DNA of 64,000 bases from Bacillota bacterium (GTDB lineage Bacteria > Bacillota > Limnochordia > Darwinibacteriales > DTU012). The stretch lies in NCBI GenBank assembly GCA_012840925.1, contig DUVS01000006.1, positions 28,017 to 92,016 of the forward strand, in the 5' to 3' direction. Made by a program: the position numbers and the translations under genes. Under the pieces are notes generated by a model that saw only the letters and a list, made by a program, of their open reading frames with translations, ran no database searches and was not told the origin of the DNA. This document shows positions 39,588-50,971 of this stretch, in pieces. The first letter of the stretch is position 1; each line of letters begins with the position of its first letter.

Positions 39588-40361
39588 GTGAATCAACTCA
39601 ATTTAGAACACGCCAAAGATTTAGCATACGCAGCCGGCAAGATTCTCCGGGAACAACTGCGGGACGATTTCACCATTGAGTATAAAGGTGAAATCGACCT
39701 GATAACCGATGCAGACAGGGCATCTGAAGCCCTTTTGATTAGAGCGATAACTAATACCCATCCGCAGCACGCTATTCTGACTGAAGAAGGCGGCAAGCTT
39801 GGGAATCCCGACAGCGACTATCTTTGGGTCATTGATCCCTTGGACGGGACCACAAACTTTGCCCACCGCCTGCCTTATTTCTCCGTATCCATTGCCTTAC
39901 TCGAAAAAACGGAGCCGATCCTGGCTGTGGTTTACAATCCAATCGCCGATGAGATGTTTGCTGCAGAGGCCGGATCCGGCGCCTGGCTCAATGATCATCC
40001 AATCAGAGTTTCCCGGACGACTGACTTGAAATCAAGCCTTCTATGCACCGGCTTTCCCTATGATATGCGTCTGGAACAGAACAATACCGCTAACTATGCC
40101 AATCTGGTAATGCAAACCCAAGGAGTGCTGCGCTTAGGCTCTGCTGCTTTGGATCTCTGTTATGTGGCCTGCGGCCGCCTTGATGGGTTCTGGGAATTTC
40201 ACCTTAAACCCTGGGACATGGCGGCAGGAGCTTTGATTGTCGCAGAAGCCGGCGGTATGGTAACCGGGATAGCAAAGCCCCAGTTTGATTTGAATACAGG
40301 CGAAATTGCCGCATCGAACGGATTAATCCACCAGGCTTTGCTGGAACAACTGCAAGCTTAA
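39588..40361 (+). CDS. suhB: Inositol monophosphatase family protein
   Basis: LTEEGG, WVIDPLDGTTNFAHRLPYFSVSIAL, KPWDMAAGALIVAEAGG. Confidence 0.92.
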   Translation: MNQLNLEHAKDLAYAAGKILREQLRDDFTIEYKGEIDLITDADRASEALLIRAITNTHPQHAILTEEGGKLGNPDSDYLWVIDPLDGTTNFAHRLPYFSVSIALLEKTEPILAVVYNPIADEMFAAEAGSGAWLNDHPIRVSRTTDLKSSLLCTGFPYDMRLEQNNTANYANLVMQTQGVLRLGSAALDLCYVACGRLDGFWEFHLKPWDMAAGALIVAEAGGMVTGIAKPQFDLNTGEIAASNGLIHQALLEQLQA

Positions 40362-40427
40362 CTTGATAGGTTGCAGTCATAGCCTGACAGCGCAATATGG
40401 AAATCAAACCGTATTTGGCCCCACTCT

Positions 40428-41177
40428 CTATAGTCGTTCAGCAATTGCAGCAGCAGCCTGCCTCGTGTCATCAGCTGTCTTTAAGTTGAAATAAACAACT
40501 CCATCATCACTGACTAAATGGATGAAAGGTGGCAGCTGGCGATTGACAAACAGTTTGATACGTTCTCCCTCACTAGTGCGGAAATACCCCCGCAGATGAG
40601 GACCTATGGCCGCGCCATTGGTCCTTCTGGAAATGGGAGGCAGTTCTTCAACCAGATCTGCAGCCGCGATTGACTCCCAGGAATAGGTCCCTCCATACAA
40701 ACCGTGAATGGTAACTCCCTGATCATCAATGGTAACCTTGGTAGGCTGGATAAAATAGACCATCATTAATCCAACCACTATTAAAGAGATGACGGTAACG
40801 CCAATGGAGCCAAACTGCTGTCTGCGGGCAGTCCGGCTGGTCCCGCCCTTGGAATTGCTAAAGTTAAGGTCATATTTCTGTGCCCTGATCATCAAGTAGA
40901 CAGTCGAAACACCGAACACAATCAAAGCAGGGAACAATCCGGCTTCAACTCCAAAGCCGAAGCGTGTGATTAACCCAATCAAGATACACACTGCACCATT
41001 GAAGTAGCCCCAGTACCCCATCAATCTGGCTACGCTTTCAATATCCACGTTGGCCTTTTTTTCTTTGGGCATGGTATTATATCCTGCAATCAAGAAATAC
41101 CATTTGAAAACATGCACCGTCAGCCCAATGAAGATAAAGGCCGCTCCGACCAGCAACCATACCAGCATCTTTACCAC
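40428..41177 (-). CDS. DUF3784-type membrane protein with PH-like C-terminal domain
   Basis: IFIGLTVHVFKWYFLIAGYNTMPKEKKANVDIESVARLMGYWGYFNGA. Confidence 0.75.
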   Translation of the reverse strand: MVKMLVWLLVGAAFIFIGLTVHVFKWYFLIAGYNTMPKEKKANVDIESVARLMGYWGYFNGAVCILIGLITRFGFGVEAGLFPALIVFGVSTVYLMIRAQKYDLNFSNSKGGTSRTARRQQFGSIGVTVISLIVVGLMMVYFIQPTKVTIDDQGVTIHGLYGGTYSWESIAAADLVEELPPISRRTNGAAIGPHLRGYFRTSEGERIKLFVNRQLPPFIHLVSDDGVVYFNLKTADDTRQAAAAIAERL

Positions 41178-41300
41178 CTCTTAATATCGTTATATTTATC
41201 TACACAAATGGCCGATCAGGTATTTTGGCAGGTTTGTGTATTTTTATGACGAACAAACAAATGTAATTCTAATTGGCCAACAGGACTGGGAGGATTCTCA

Positions 41301-42065
41301 ATGAGACTAATATCATGGAATGTCAACGGGCTAAGGGCTTGTTTGCGGCAAGGTTTTATGGACTTTTTCAATGAAATAGACAGTGACTTTTTCTGCCTTC
41401 AGGAAACCAGGCTGCAGCCAGGCCAGATTGAACTCGACATGCCCGGATACGAACAATTTTGGAATTATGCTGCACAAAAAAAGGGTTACTCTGGCACAGC
41501 GATCTTTACCAAGCATACTCCCATGTCCACAACATATGGTATTGGTCATGAAGAACATGATCAAGAAGGCCGCACCATCACCCTCGAATACGAACATTTT
41601 TATCTGGTGACTGTTTACACACCAAATTCCCAACGAGGCCTGACCCGCCTCGAATACAGGATGAAGTGGGAAGATGATTTTCGCAATTACCTGCTTCACT
41701 TAAACAAAGAGAAACCCGTCATTGTGTGCGGGGATCTCAACGTCGCCCATAAAGAGATCGATTTAAGAAACCCAGCCACCAACCGCAAATCGGCAGGCTT
41801 TACTGATGAAGAAAGGGCCAAATTCACTGTATTGTTGGACTCTGGCTTTACCGATACATTTCGCTATTTCTATCCGGATCGCACCGATGCTTACACCTGG
41901 TGGTCAAACTTTGCCAACGCCCGTGAACGGAATATCGGATGGAGAATCGACTATTTCGTTGTATCACGGGATCTTGAAGACAAACTCATTGATACAAAAA
42001 TCCATGATCGAGTGTTCGGAAGCGATCACTGCCCCGTTGAACTGGAACTAGACTTGACGATCTGA
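41301..42065 (+). CDS. exoA: Exodeoxyribonuclease III (ExoA/XthA)
   Basis: RLISWNVNGLRACLRQGF, LQETRLQPGQ, CGDLNVAHKEIDLRNP, GWRIDYFVVS, GSDHCPVELEL. Confidence 0.95.
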   Translation: MRLISWNVNGLRACLRQGFMDFFNEIDSDFFCLQETRLQPGQIELDMPGYEQFWNYAAQKKGYSGTAIFTKHTPMSTTYGIGHEEHDQEGRTITLEYEHFYLVTVYTPNSQRGLTRLEYRMKWEDDFRNYLLHLNKEKPVIVCGDLNVAHKEIDLRNPATNRKSAGFTDEERAKFTVLLDSGFTDTFRYFYPDRTDAYTWWSNFANARERNIGWRIDYFVVSRDLEDKLIDTKIHDRVFGSDHCPVELELDLTI

Positions 42066-42076
42066 ACAACACCTGA

Positions 42077-42760
42077 TTACATTCTTTCCCGATAACGGTA
42101 CATCTGTTCCAGCATCATATCCTTCACTTTCATCATCCTGGTGATGTTGCCCCGTTCGTTTTCCTCCAACTTCATGGTTATATAACGAATCGTTTCAGTC
42201 AGCTGCGGAATCAACACATGCTCCAGGGCATTGACCCGTCTCCGGGTCTTCTCGATCTCTTGAGCCAAAAGCTGGGCACTCTTTTCACTTTCGGCAAGCT
42301 CCAGCATCAAAGGCAGTGCTGAAGCCAAAATCTGCATAGACGCGTCCAAGTCACTGGATGTAGTGGCAAAGCCATAGGGAAATATATCCCACTCTAAAGC
42401 AGCATCAGCATCATCGGATTGGGGAACCGATGCTGCATAGCTAAACCGCGGCACTGTAACGCTCATCAGATTAGCCGTTTTCACACTCAGCTCCACAGTT
42501 TGTTTGGGAAACATCAGCGCTTCTTCCAACACAGGGACAGACATGACTGCCCTGGCCACAAGAAAACTCTGATGAGCCTTTGTGAGAAGCTCTTCCACCT
42601 GTTCCCTCAATTCCTTGTTTTTTCTCACCACATCCAGGAAAATCTTCATCAATTCATCGCGTTTATCTTTAAGCAGTTTGTGCCCCCTTCTGGCCACGGC
42701 AAGCCTTTTTTTCAGCTTTGCCATCTCCATTCTGGTGGGGTTGACATTCAATATATCCAT
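42077..42760 (-). CDS. ntpD: V-type ATP synthase subunit D
   Basis: NPTRMEMAKLKKRLAVARRGHKLLKDKRDELM. Confidence 0.95.
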   Translation of the reverse strand: MDILNVNPTRMEMAKLKKRLAVARRGHKLLKDKRDELMKIFLDVVRKNKELREQVEELLTKAHQSFLVARAVMSVPVLEEALMFPKQTVELSVKTANLMSVTVPRFSYAASVPQSDDADAALEWDIFPYGFATTSSDLDASMQILASALPLMLELAESEKSAQLLAQEIEKTRRRVNALEHVLIPQLTETIRYITMKLEENERGNITRMMKVKDMMLEQMYRYRERM

Positions 42761-44155
42761 CTAGCTCTCCCCTCTTTCCGGGAGATACTTGGGAAGGTAT
42801 TTGTCAATATATTGATCGCGAATCCGCTTCAGCTCACCCCGAGGCAGAATCGCCAGCAGTTCCCATCCTAATTCCAGAGTCTGTTCAATTGTCCGGTTTT
42901 CATTAAACCCTTGGGACACATATCTGGCTTCAAACTGATCGGCAAATTCTGCGTAGAGTTTGTCAGTTTCTGTCAGTGCGGCCTCACCGAGAATGACAGC
43001 CAGCTCTTTAGCTTCCTTACCGGTTGCATAAGCAGCAAACAGCTGGTTCATAATGTCGGAATGATCCTCTCTGGTTTTGCCAACACCAATTCCTTTGTCC
43101 TTCAGCCGGGACAGTGATGGCAGCACGTCGATGGGGGGCTCGATTCCTTTGCGATGCAGCTCTCGGCTTAAAATGATCTGCCCCTCCGTAATGTACCCTG
43201 TCAAGTCGGGAATCGGATGGGTCTTATCATCCTCCGGCATGGTCAGGATCGGGATCAGAGTGATACTGCCGCTGCTGTCCTTCTTCCGTCCGGCCCTTTC
43301 ATAAATCGTGGCCAAGTCGGTATAAAGGTAGCCAGGATAACCTCTGCGCCCGGGCACTTCTTTTCGGGCAGCAGATACTTCCCGCAGCGCTTCAGCGTAA
43401 TTGGTGATATCAGTGAGGATAACCAACACGTGCATGTCTTTTGCGAAAGCCAAGTACTCAGCGGCAGTCAATGCCATGCGAGGTGTGGAAATCCTTTCAA
43501 TTGCCGGATCGTTGGCCAGATTGATAAACACGACAGAACGATCGATAGCACCAGTCCGGATAAAGTCGGAAATGAAGTAGTCAGCCTCTTCAAACGTAAT
43601 TCCGATAGCTGCAAAAACTACGGCAAACCTGCTTTCATCGTCCAGCACCTTAGCTTGCCTGGCAATCTGGGCTGCCAACTGGGCATGGGGTAAACCGGAT
43701 CCGGAGAAAATCGGCAGTTTTTGACCTCTGACCAGAGTGTTCAAACCATCGATGGCGGAAATTCCCGTTTGAATAAACTCTGATGGATAATCTCTGGCAG
43801 CTGGATTCATGGGGATGCCGTTGATATCCATTCGCGCTTCCGGGATAATGTCAGGGCCGCCGTCTGCAGGCCTGCCCAGACCAGTAAACACCCGCCCCAG
43901 CATATCCAAGGATACAGGCAGCTCAATACCTTTGCCTAAAAAGCGGACTTTGCTTTCGGCAACATTAATCCCTGCCGAGCTCTCAAACAACTGGACCAGA
44001 GTGTTATCCTCATCCACCTCAAGCACTTTGCAGAGACGCACATCGCCGTTTGGCAGCTCAATCTCGCCCAACTCTTCATATTTGACATTCTCTACTTGCC
44101 TGACCAGCATTAATGGGCCCGCTACCTCGGTAATGGTTTTATATTCCTTCAACAT
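42761..44155 (-). CDS. ntpB: V-type ATP synthase subunit B
   Basis: [50 protein letters not shown]. Confidence 0.96.
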   Translation of the reverse strand: MLKEYKTITEVAGPLMLVRQVENVKYEELGEIELPNGDVRLCKVLEVDEDNTLVQLFESSAGINVAESKVRFLGKGIELPVSLDMLGRVFTGLGRPADGGPDIIPEARMDINGIPMNPAARDYPSEFIQTGISAIDGLNTLVRGQKLPIFSGSGLPHAQLAAQIARQAKVLDDESRFAVVFAAIGITFEEADYFISDFIRTGAIDRSVVFINLANDPAIERISTPRMALTAAEYLAFAKDMHVLVILTDITNYAEALREVSAARKEVPGRRGYPGYLYTDLATIYERAGRKKDSSGSITLIPILTMPEDDKTHPIPDLTGYITEGQIILSRELHRKGIEPPIDVLPSLSRLKDKGIGVGKTREDHSDIMNQLFAAYATGKEAKELAVILGEAALTETDKLYAEFADQFEARYVSQGFNENRTIEQTLELGWELLAILPRGELKRIRDQYIDKYLPKYLPERGES

Positions 44156-45926
44156 CCGACCCTACCTCCTTTGCCACCAATGCTTCAATCTGGGCATTCA
44201 ACTCGGCTTCAATCTCGCCGAACACAGTGTCAACATCATCTTCCAAAACATATTTGGCTCTGCCGATCCTTTCCCGTACCGGAAGTGAAAACAGCTTGTC
44301 AAGGGCAACTCCTGATTTAACAGCGTCAGTGCCTCTGTAATAAAAAGCAAGGATCAATTTCAACATCCGATACTGCTTGTTAAGGGATGTATAGGTATCA
44401 ACTTCATGGAATGCGTTTTGATGGAGGTAGTCTTCGCGGATGGATTTGGCCGCTTCCAAGGTGACCCGTTCTAACGCCGACAACGAGTCAATCCCCACCA
44501 ACCTGACGATCTCTTCAAGTTCAGCTTCTTCCTGCAGGATCCTCAGGGTATCAGCTCTTAAGGTAGTCCACTCCCGGGAAATATTGGCATTAGTCCAGTC
44601 CTCTAATTGATCCACATACAGCGAATAGCTCCGCAGCCAGTTAATCGCCGGGAAATGACGCCTGTAAGCCAAGCTAGAGTCCAGCCCCCAGAACACCTTG
44701 ACAATTCTTAAGGTAGCCTGGGTTACTGGCTCAGACAAATCACCGCCTGGAGGTGAAACAGCCCCGATTGCCGAGAGGGTTCCCTCACGGCCTTCTGAAC
44801 CAATACTGATGACTCTGCCGGCACGTTCATAAAATTGAGCCAAACGAGAGCTTAAGTATGCTGGATAACCTTCTTCGCCGGGCATTTCCTCAAGCCGTCC
44901 GGACATTTCCCGCAGCGCTTCTGCCCACCTGGAAGTGGAGTCCGCCATCAAGGCGACACTATAGCCCATATCCCGGAAATACTCGGCAATCGTGATTCCG
45001 GTGTAAATCGAGGCTTCCCGAGCAGCAACAGGCATATCTGAAGTATTGGCAATCAAGACTGTCCGCTTCATTAGTGACTCACCAGTGCGAGGGTCTTTCA
45101 GCTGAGGAAACTCCATCAGTACATCGGTCATCTCATTGCCCCGCTCACCACAGCCAATATAGACCACTATGTCAGCATCTGCCCACTTGGCCAACTGGTG
45201 CTGGACAACTGTCTTGCCACTGCCGAACGGCCCCGGTACTGCTGCCACTCCGCCTTTGGCAATGGGGAACAGGGTGTCGATGACTCTTTGACCGGTGACC
45301 ATTGGTTCAAGAGGCGGCAGTTTCTCTTTGTATGGACGGCCAACCCGGACAGGCCATTTCTGCATCATTGTCAGTTCGACAATATCGCCACTGTCTGTCT
45401 GCAGTTTGGCTACAATCTCTTCAACAGTATATTCGCCCGGAGCGATCTCTGTTATAGTCCCGGCCACACCATGCGGCACCATGATCCGGTGTTCCACAAC
45501 TTCTGTTTCTTGAACTTTACCAATGATGTCCCCGGCTGCAACCTTGGCGCCTGCCTCAACCGAAGGTTCGAAGCGCCACCGTTTACCACGATCAAGTGCC
45601 GGGACATCGATCCCTCTGGTAATGTTACTTCCGACCATCTCCCGGATTACTTCCAGAGGACGTTGGATTCCATCGAAAATTGTGCTGATCAATCCGGGCC
45701 CCAATTCCACGCTCAATGGTGCCCCGGTTCCGTAAACAGGTTCTCCCGGCCCTAAGCCTGCAGTTTCTTCGTAGACTTGGATTGACGCTCGGTCTTCACG
45801 CATCTCCAAAACTTCGCCAATAAGGCGGCGATCGCTGACCCGGACCACGTCAAACATGCTCACGTCCTGCATGCCATCGGCAACAACCAAGGGACCTGCG
45901 ACTTTAACTATCCTTCCATGACTCAT
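44139..45926 (-). CDS. ntpA: V-type ATP synthase subunit A
   Basis: [33 protein letters not shown] Walker A. Confidence 0.97.
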   Translation of the reverse strand: MSHGRIVKVAGPLVVADGMQDVSMFDVVRVSDRRLIGEVLEMREDRASIQVYEETAGLGPGEPVYGTGAPLSVELGPGLISTIFDGIQRPLEVIREMVGSNITRGIDVPALDRGKRWRFEPSVEAGAKVAAGDIIGKVQETEVVEHRIMVPHGVAGTITEIAPGEYTVEEIVAKLQTDSGDIVELTMMQKWPVRVGRPYKEKLPPLEPMVTGQRVIDTLFPIAKGGVAAVPGPFGSGKTVVQHQLAKWADADIVVYIGCGERGNEMTDVLMEFPQLKDPRTGESLMKRTVLIANTSDMPVAAREASIYTGITIAEYFRDMGYSVALMADSTSRWAEALREMSGRLEEMPGEEGYPAYLSSRLAQFYERAGRVISIGSEGREGTLSAIGAVSPPGGDLSEPVTQATLRIVKVFWGLDSSLAYRRHFPAINWLRSYSLYVDQLEDWTNANISREWTTLRADTLRILQEEAELEEIVRLVGIDSLSALERVTLEAAKSIREDYLHQNAFHEVDTYTSLNKQYRMLKLILAFYYRGTDAVKSGVALDKLFSLPVRERIGRAKYVLEDDVDTVFGEIEAELNAQIEALVAKEVGSDVEGI

Positions 45927-45959
45927 AATCCCTTACCCTCTTTCGCACCATATTGCAAC

Positions 45960-46280
45960 TTATGCGTCTCTAAACAAAATATCTGCGCCTATCGCCCGTT
46001 CTACAGATTTCTTCACATTGCGCATACCAATACCTAATGAGCCTTGATTACTCGGAATTAAGATGATAGCCGGCATCAGGCTGTCTTTGTATCGATCAAT
46101 GATATCTCCCATATCCTTGGCGATCTGTTCTGTAATGTAGACCACAGCATAGTTCTCTCGGGCTAACTGTTCCAGGATCTCACCAGCTCGTTCCCAATCT
46201 TCAGCCGGGAAAACAGACATCCCTATCGCTTTAAACCCGAGGATGCTATCTTGATCACCAATCACACCGATTTTATACAT
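45960..46280 (-). CDS. ntpF: V-type ATP synthase subunit F
   Basis: KIGVIGDQDSILGFKAIGMSVFP, between A and C genes. Confidence 0.93.
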   Translation of the reverse strand: MYKIGVIGDQDSILGFKAIGMSVFPAEDWERAGEILEQLARENYAVVYITEQIAKDMGDIIDRYKDSLMPAIILIPSNQGSLGIGMRNVKKSVERAIGADILFRDA

Positions 46281-47283
46281 AGGTCTCCCTCAGCCTTTCC
46301 CTGATGGCATACTGCTCTAACCGGTTGATCTTGCCTACCATGATAATTCTCACATTCTTGATCTCCATCTCTTTGGCCAAGTAGTAAGCGACTAATGGCT
46401 CAATGCCAAAGATGGAATACTTCGTCGTTTTCAGCATGGCCACCAGATAGTTGTCACACAGCTTCTCAAACCCAGCCAGGCTTCGAGAGAGCCTCAAAGA
46501 ATTCATGCTTTCAATCAGCAGCTGGCTGTAAGCTGTGTTGGCATACGCTTTAGCAATCTGGTCAAACTCAAGTTCATGCAGTTCGCGATAGAATTCGCTG
46601 TCAAAACTGCCTCCAGCAATCAAGAATGATTTCATAAACTCCCACGGCCTGTTAATCAGCTTGGTTCGCAGCAGTATTCTCAAATTTGTCAAATCGACCA
46701 TGGTATTGACCAGGCCAGTCACAAACTCACTGTTGACCTCAGCGCTAAGCTCAAGCATATGGCTGTAAAGCGCCGTATCTAGAATAAGATCGACCATCTG
46801 CGGATCCCGGGTTTTGGCAAAGGCGTCAAAACTCGCCTCAACAGCTTCAGTCATCCGGGCTGGGAGTTCAGCGAAATCTCTTTCTCTGAAAAGATCGGCA
46901 AGCTGTTCCCCAGGGATCAGGCTGGGTTTGAGCAAATAGGAACTATTGACTTCCTGATCGGAAAGTTCAGCCTTCAGGTATACCTTCAGATTGTGATAGT
47001 CATTTTTAATGATCAACAGATCAAATTCACGGGGATCCGGTACTGTTTCCATCAAAAGCTGGTATACCTTTTCCTGTTCCTCGTTTAACAGCCGTTCATA
47101 GTCGCTAACACGATGCCCTTCGCCTGCAAACCCGTAACCAGCATCTTGAAGCACTTTCAAGGCTTCTTCAGGTGAGTTGGCCTCGATCATTCGTTCCAGC
47201 ATGGCGGGGCTGAGCATTTTTTGTTCAATTACTCTGATGCGAGAAATCGTATATACATATCTCGTATCGGTTGATCCTTTCAT
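46273..47283 (-). CDS. ntpC: V-type ATP synthase subunit C
   Basis: RYVYTISRIRVIEQKMLSPAMLERMIEA, KEMEIKNVRIIMVGKINRL. Confidence 0.93.
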   Translation of the reverse strand: MKGSTDTRYVYTISRIRVIEQKMLSPAMLERMIEANSPEEALKVLQDAGYGFAGEGHRVSDYERLLNEEQEKVYQLLMETVPDPREFDLLIIKNDYHNLKVYLKAELSDQEVNSSYLLKPSLIPGEQLADLFRERDFAELPARMTEAVEASFDAFAKTRDPQMVDLILDTALYSHMLELSAEVNSEFVTGLVNTMVDLTNLRILLRTKLINRPWEFMKSFLIAGGSFDSEFYRELHELEFDQIAKAYANTAYSQLLIESMNSLRLSRSLAGFEKLCDNYLVAMLKTTKYSIFGIEPLVAYYLAKEMEIKNVRIIMVGKINRLEQYAIRERLRETYV

Positions 47284-47304
47284 TCCATTTCCCTCATTTT
47301 CGCT

Positions 47305-47904
47305 TTAAGAGAATAGCAAGCTTGCTACTTCCATAGCCAGATGATCGTAGTTTTGCTTTAGCACTGCCTCAAACGAATGATTGACTGACACTTTTCCGGC
47401 TTTGAGCACAAACCCGCCTTTGATCGGTGCTGATTCCTGAGCCAAACTCATCGACCCTGGCCGATTCTTAGTCTTTACCTTGTCATTCACGTTAGCAACA
47501 AAATCAGGTGGAAGCCGCTTTAGATCACGTTCAGCCAGGACAATCGTTTCCGCCCCTGTTGTGCTTGCCATTGTAATCAGATCAGCTAATAAAGCAAAAT
47601 ACTGATCCTCCGGCAGTGAACACAACCGCTCCAACGCTTGATCAAATGCTTGCCCAATCAGTTCCTGCTTGACTCGCAATCGCTCCTTGCGGGCATTAAG
47701 CTCTGCAACAGACATCAGCCGTTCTTTCAGTTCCTCGGCTTGCTGTTGGGCATCAGTGATGATCTTGTCACACTGTGCTTCCGTACGTTTGCGAGCTTGA
47801 TCAAGGATGGATTGTGCCTCCTCTTGGGCCTGCTTGATGGTTCTGTCAGCCTGGAGTTTTGCATCCTCCAAAATCTTGTTAGTCAATTGCTCCAATCCTG
47901 CCAT
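47305..47904 (-). CDS. ntpE: V-type ATP synthase subunit E
   Basis: LTNKILEDAKLQADRTIKQAQEEAQSILDQA; GGFVLKAGKVSVNHSFEAVL. Confidence 0.92.
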   Translation of the reverse strand: MAGLEQLTNKILEDAKLQADRTIKQAQEEAQSILDQARKRTEAQCDKIITDAQQQAEELKERLMSVAELNARKERLRVKQELIGQAFDQALERLCSLPEDQYFALLADLITMASTTGAETIVLAERDLKRLPPDFVANVNDKVKTKNRPGSMSLAQESAPIKGGFVLKAGKVSVNHSFEAVLKQNYDHLAMEVASLLFS

Positions 47905-47929
47905 GTTCAGGACACTTCCTTATTCAATA

Positions 47930-48403
47930 TTAAGCTTTGCCAATGATCTGAATTGAAACGATCAAGGAGAGAATGGCGAACATCTCTACCATTAATGACA
48001 GAATAACACCCTGAATCATACTGCCAGCCTGTTTGGCAACCAAATTGATGCCGGAGATGGCAACTCTACCCTGCCAGAGCGCTGAAACATAACCAACAAT
48101 TCCTACCGGTAACCCTGCCAAAAACAGCACCAGGCCGGATCCAAAAGTTAACCCTTCACCGGCAATAATGTTACCGACAATCAAAAAGGAAATGACGAAG
48201 CCGTAAATAGCTTGCGTACTGGGCAAGGCCTCTAAAATCATTACTGGGACGAACTTGGTAGGATCTTCAGTTAAAACACCAGCTCCTGCCTGCCCTGCCG
48301 CACCCACGGCTTTGGATGAGCCAATACCGGGAACGATAAACGCAAATGCTGCACCTACTACCGCCAGAATCGTAGCAATTACTTGTTCTGTAAACAATTC
48401 CAT
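47930..48403 (-). CDS. ntpK: V-type ATP synthase subunit K (16-kDa proteolipid)
   Basis: GIGSSKAVGAAGQAGAGVL, ILEALPSTQAIYGFVISFLI, WQGRVAISGI, MVEMFAILSLIVS; duplicated hairpin. Confidence 0.95.
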   Translation of the reverse strand: MELFTEQVIATILAVVGAAFAFIVPGIGSSKAVGAAGQAGAGVLTEDPTKFVPVMILEALPSTQAIYGFVISFLIVGNIIAGEGLTFGSGLVLFLAGLPVGIVGYVSALWQGRVAISGINLVAKQAGSMIQGVILSLMVEMFAILSLIVSIQIIGKA

Positions 48404-48415
48404 AGATACAACCTC

Positions 48416-50386
48416 CTAATTTTTTAGATTCACATATTTGGTTTTATACTTCAAGGGTTGGAAAGGTTTGCCCCCACCCTGATAAAACTTACCGAAAAAC
48501 TCAATGTACTGCAGCCTGCTTGAATGGACATAGGCGCCCAAAGCGTTGATGGCAAAGTTGAGACTGTGGCCAATGAAAACCACCACGCTGAACAACAAAA
48601 ACTTAATAATGTTGTTCAACCCTAACATTCCTGCGATCTCATTAACAATGCCGCCAATTACAGAAGTGGCTAATCCTAATGCCATTAAACGTGAATATGA
48701 CAGGACATCACTCAAGAAGCCTACCAGATCATAGAGGCTGCCAACACCAGATATTAGTTTGGCGATAAGGCCTTTGCTGGCTCTGCCCTGGGTCAGGATT
48801 AACACCACAGCACCCACCAAAAGCAGTTTCTTACCTAAATTTGCATAGAAACCGAAATCCTCAACGTGGATCGCAGGAACATAGGGAAGTACAATCATAA
48901 TAAACCCGGTAAACAAGACATACCAGGCCACCACATCCCACAGAACATCGAGGTACTTACCGTTTCTGATGTGGTTTACACCTCGCATGGCAATACCAAC
49001 AAAAATGTGGATTACCCCAAACAGAAGCGACCAAGTGAGCATCTGTTCGGTGCTTTCTATCGGATTAAGCCAGAGTGGCCTGTCAGCAAAATACGCGATT
49101 CCAAACCAACTGCCGAACATCAAGCCCCAGAACATGGTCGATATTCCGCAGTAAAGGATCAGTTTCGCATATTTCTTCTGACTATAATCAAGTGGTAGTT
49201 TTTTCATGGCTAACAGCGCGGCAATAGTCATAATCAGTCCATATCCTCCGTCCCCCAGCATTAAGCCGAAGAAACCGATGAAAAACGGAGCCATTACAAC
49301 GTTTGGATCAAATTCACGGCAGTTGGGTAGTCCATACATTGCTGTGATTCCCTCAACGCTGGCGCCAACACTATTGTTTTGCAGAAGAACGGGAAACTCC
49401 TCGTCATCGGCAGGCTCCCTAGTCTCAATAATGCAGGTGAACTCATTTGTCAGCCTTTGCTTAACCTCTTGGTTCAAAGCTTCTGGCACCCACCCATCGA
49501 CAAGAAAGACACTTTCGGTCGTGGCAAGATTAGTCAAAGCCAACGTTTTTTCTCTTTGACCAACCAGATAATCGAAGTAAAGTTCAAGCTTTGTCCTGTT
49601 GGAAGCATATTCAGCAATGCGGGATTCTTTCTCCCGGTATGTCTGCTCAAGTGCGGCTATCTCCTGATTAGCCCGCTGGATATTGGCACTGGCAGTACCC
49701 GTCAATTCACCGAAGGAAACAGGGGCAAAGCCGTACGGCCTCAAAACTGCTTCGGCCTCAGCCTGATACTGTTTGTGACAGACCAACATGACGTAATGCT
49801 GGTATCTATCAGCGGAAATCTCTGTTAGATGGCTTACCGGCACTCTCACAGCCAGTTCTTCTCGGATGCGATCCAGATCGGTCAATGGCGGCAGTACACC
49901 CAGTGTGACCTTGGTATACCTCGTACCGGGAAAATCAAGAGGTATGCTCAGCGGCTGCCAAGGTTTGAGGGTAGCCACCAGGTTCGCGATTTTGTTCTTT
50001 TGATTTTGCAGATCCTGCTGCTCCCGCCCTAGTCGGATGATATCAGTGACCATCTGCCGGAATCGCTGCTGCTCCTGTTCCACACTAGCAAATTCATCAA
50101 CCGTAACCATTCTTTTGGAAACAAACATGGGCTTCTTATCACCATTGTATCTGGCTAATCGGTCCAAAGCCTGCTTGACCTGCTCAATCTGGCTGTCTAG
50201 CTCAGCAACCACGTTTTCACAGTCTTCCTTGATGACAAGATGGGACCATTGGGCTAGAACATCCGATGAATCAAGGTCAAGATCATTGACTTCAACAACT
50301 CCCGTGGCCATCAAACGCTCAAGGATCCTGTCCTTGTCAGTATTGAGTCCAACCAGCATCAGCTTGTGCATATTAACTACTGCCAT
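48416..50386 (-). CDS. ntpI: V-type ATP synthase subunit I
   Basis: VVNMHKLMLVGLNTDKDRILERL, FFIGFFGLMLGDGGYGLIM, DVLSYSRLMALGLATSVIGGIVNEIA. Confidence 0.95.
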   Translation of the reverse strand: MAVVNMHKLMLVGLNTDKDRILERLMATGVVEVNDLDLDSSDVLAQWSHLVIKEDCENVVAELDSQIEQVKQALDRLARYNGDKKPMFVSKRMVTVDEFASVEQEQQRFRQMVTDIIRLGREQQDLQNQKNKIANLVATLKPWQPLSIPLDFPGTRYTKVTLGVLPPLTDLDRIREELAVRVPVSHLTEISADRYQHYVMLVCHKQYQAEAEAVLRPYGFAPVSFGELTGTASANIQRANQEIAALEQTYREKESRIAEYASNRTKLELYFDYLVGQREKTLALTNLATTESVFLVDGWVPEALNQEVKQRLTNEFTCIIETREPADDEEFPVLLQNNSVGASVEGITAMYGLPNCREFDPNVVMAPFFIGFFGLMLGDGGYGLIMTIAALLAMKKLPLDYSQKKYAKLILYCGISTMFWGLMFGSWFGIAYFADRPLWLNPIESTEQMLTWSLLFGVIHIFVGIAMRGVNHIRNGKYLDVLWDVVAWYVLFTGFIMIVLPYVPAIHVEDFGFYANLGKKLLLVGAVVLILTQGRASKGLIAKLISGVGSLYDLVGFLSDVLSYSRLMALGLATSVIGGIVNEIAGMLGLNNIIKFLLFSVVVFIGHSLNFAINALGAYVHSSRLQYIEFFGKFYQGGGKPFQPLKYKTKYVNLKN

Positions 50387-50699
50387 CAGGACTCACAACC
50401 TTTCCCACGATCAATTGAATCGCTTGGTTCAACTGCTGCGATGCCTTTGCTTTGGTCTGCTCGCTTTCTCGGGCAACCTGCTGCTTAAGCTGCTCAACAG
50501 CTTGTTCTGCACTACTGCGAGCTGCAGCAATGATCTCTTGAGCCTTGGCTTCAGTCTCTGCAATCAACTGCTCCTCCAGTTCCCTGGCTTCGTTGTACGC
50601 TTGCGCTATAATTTCACGTGCTTCGTCCTCCGACCGCTTCTTAATTGACTCAGCCTGTTCTTCTGCTTTCATAACAGATTCAATGATCTCTTTGGACAC
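50373..50699 (-). CDS. V-type ATP synthase G/H-like coiled-coil subunit
   Basis: KEIIESVMKAEEQAESIKKRSEDEAREIIAQAYNEARELEEQ; GTG start at 50699 with GGAGG SD; first gene of V-ATPase operon. Confidence 0.8.
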   Translation of the reverse strand: MSKEIIESVMKAEEQAESIKKRSEDEAREIIAQAYNEARELEEQLIAETEAKAQEIIAAARSSAEQAVEQLKQQVARESEQTKAKASQQLNQAIQLIVGKVVSPDGSS

Positions 50700-50971
50700 G
50701 TGACTACCTCCATTCCCTCGATGCTTTAGATCCAACGGCCAGATCGAGATACCAACACAAGTTACATATTATCATATAAAGTGCGATTTTACCACAATAA
50801 GTAGGCAAATATGTAGAATTCCCTACTTCATCACTCAAATTGCTTGAAAACACAACCGGCTTGTTCGAACATCTTCAATGACTTTATTTTCTGTTTAGCG
50901 CTAATTAAAAATTAGGCATTTAGCTCAATAATCCTTCCTGATATTGGAATTCTAGCAATCCACGGGCTTAG

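Noticed and set aside
43217-43693. 158-aa and other plus-strand ORFs across the V-ATPase operon
   Set aside because: Antisense to strongly conserved ntpA/ntpB/ntpI genes; no family resemblance.
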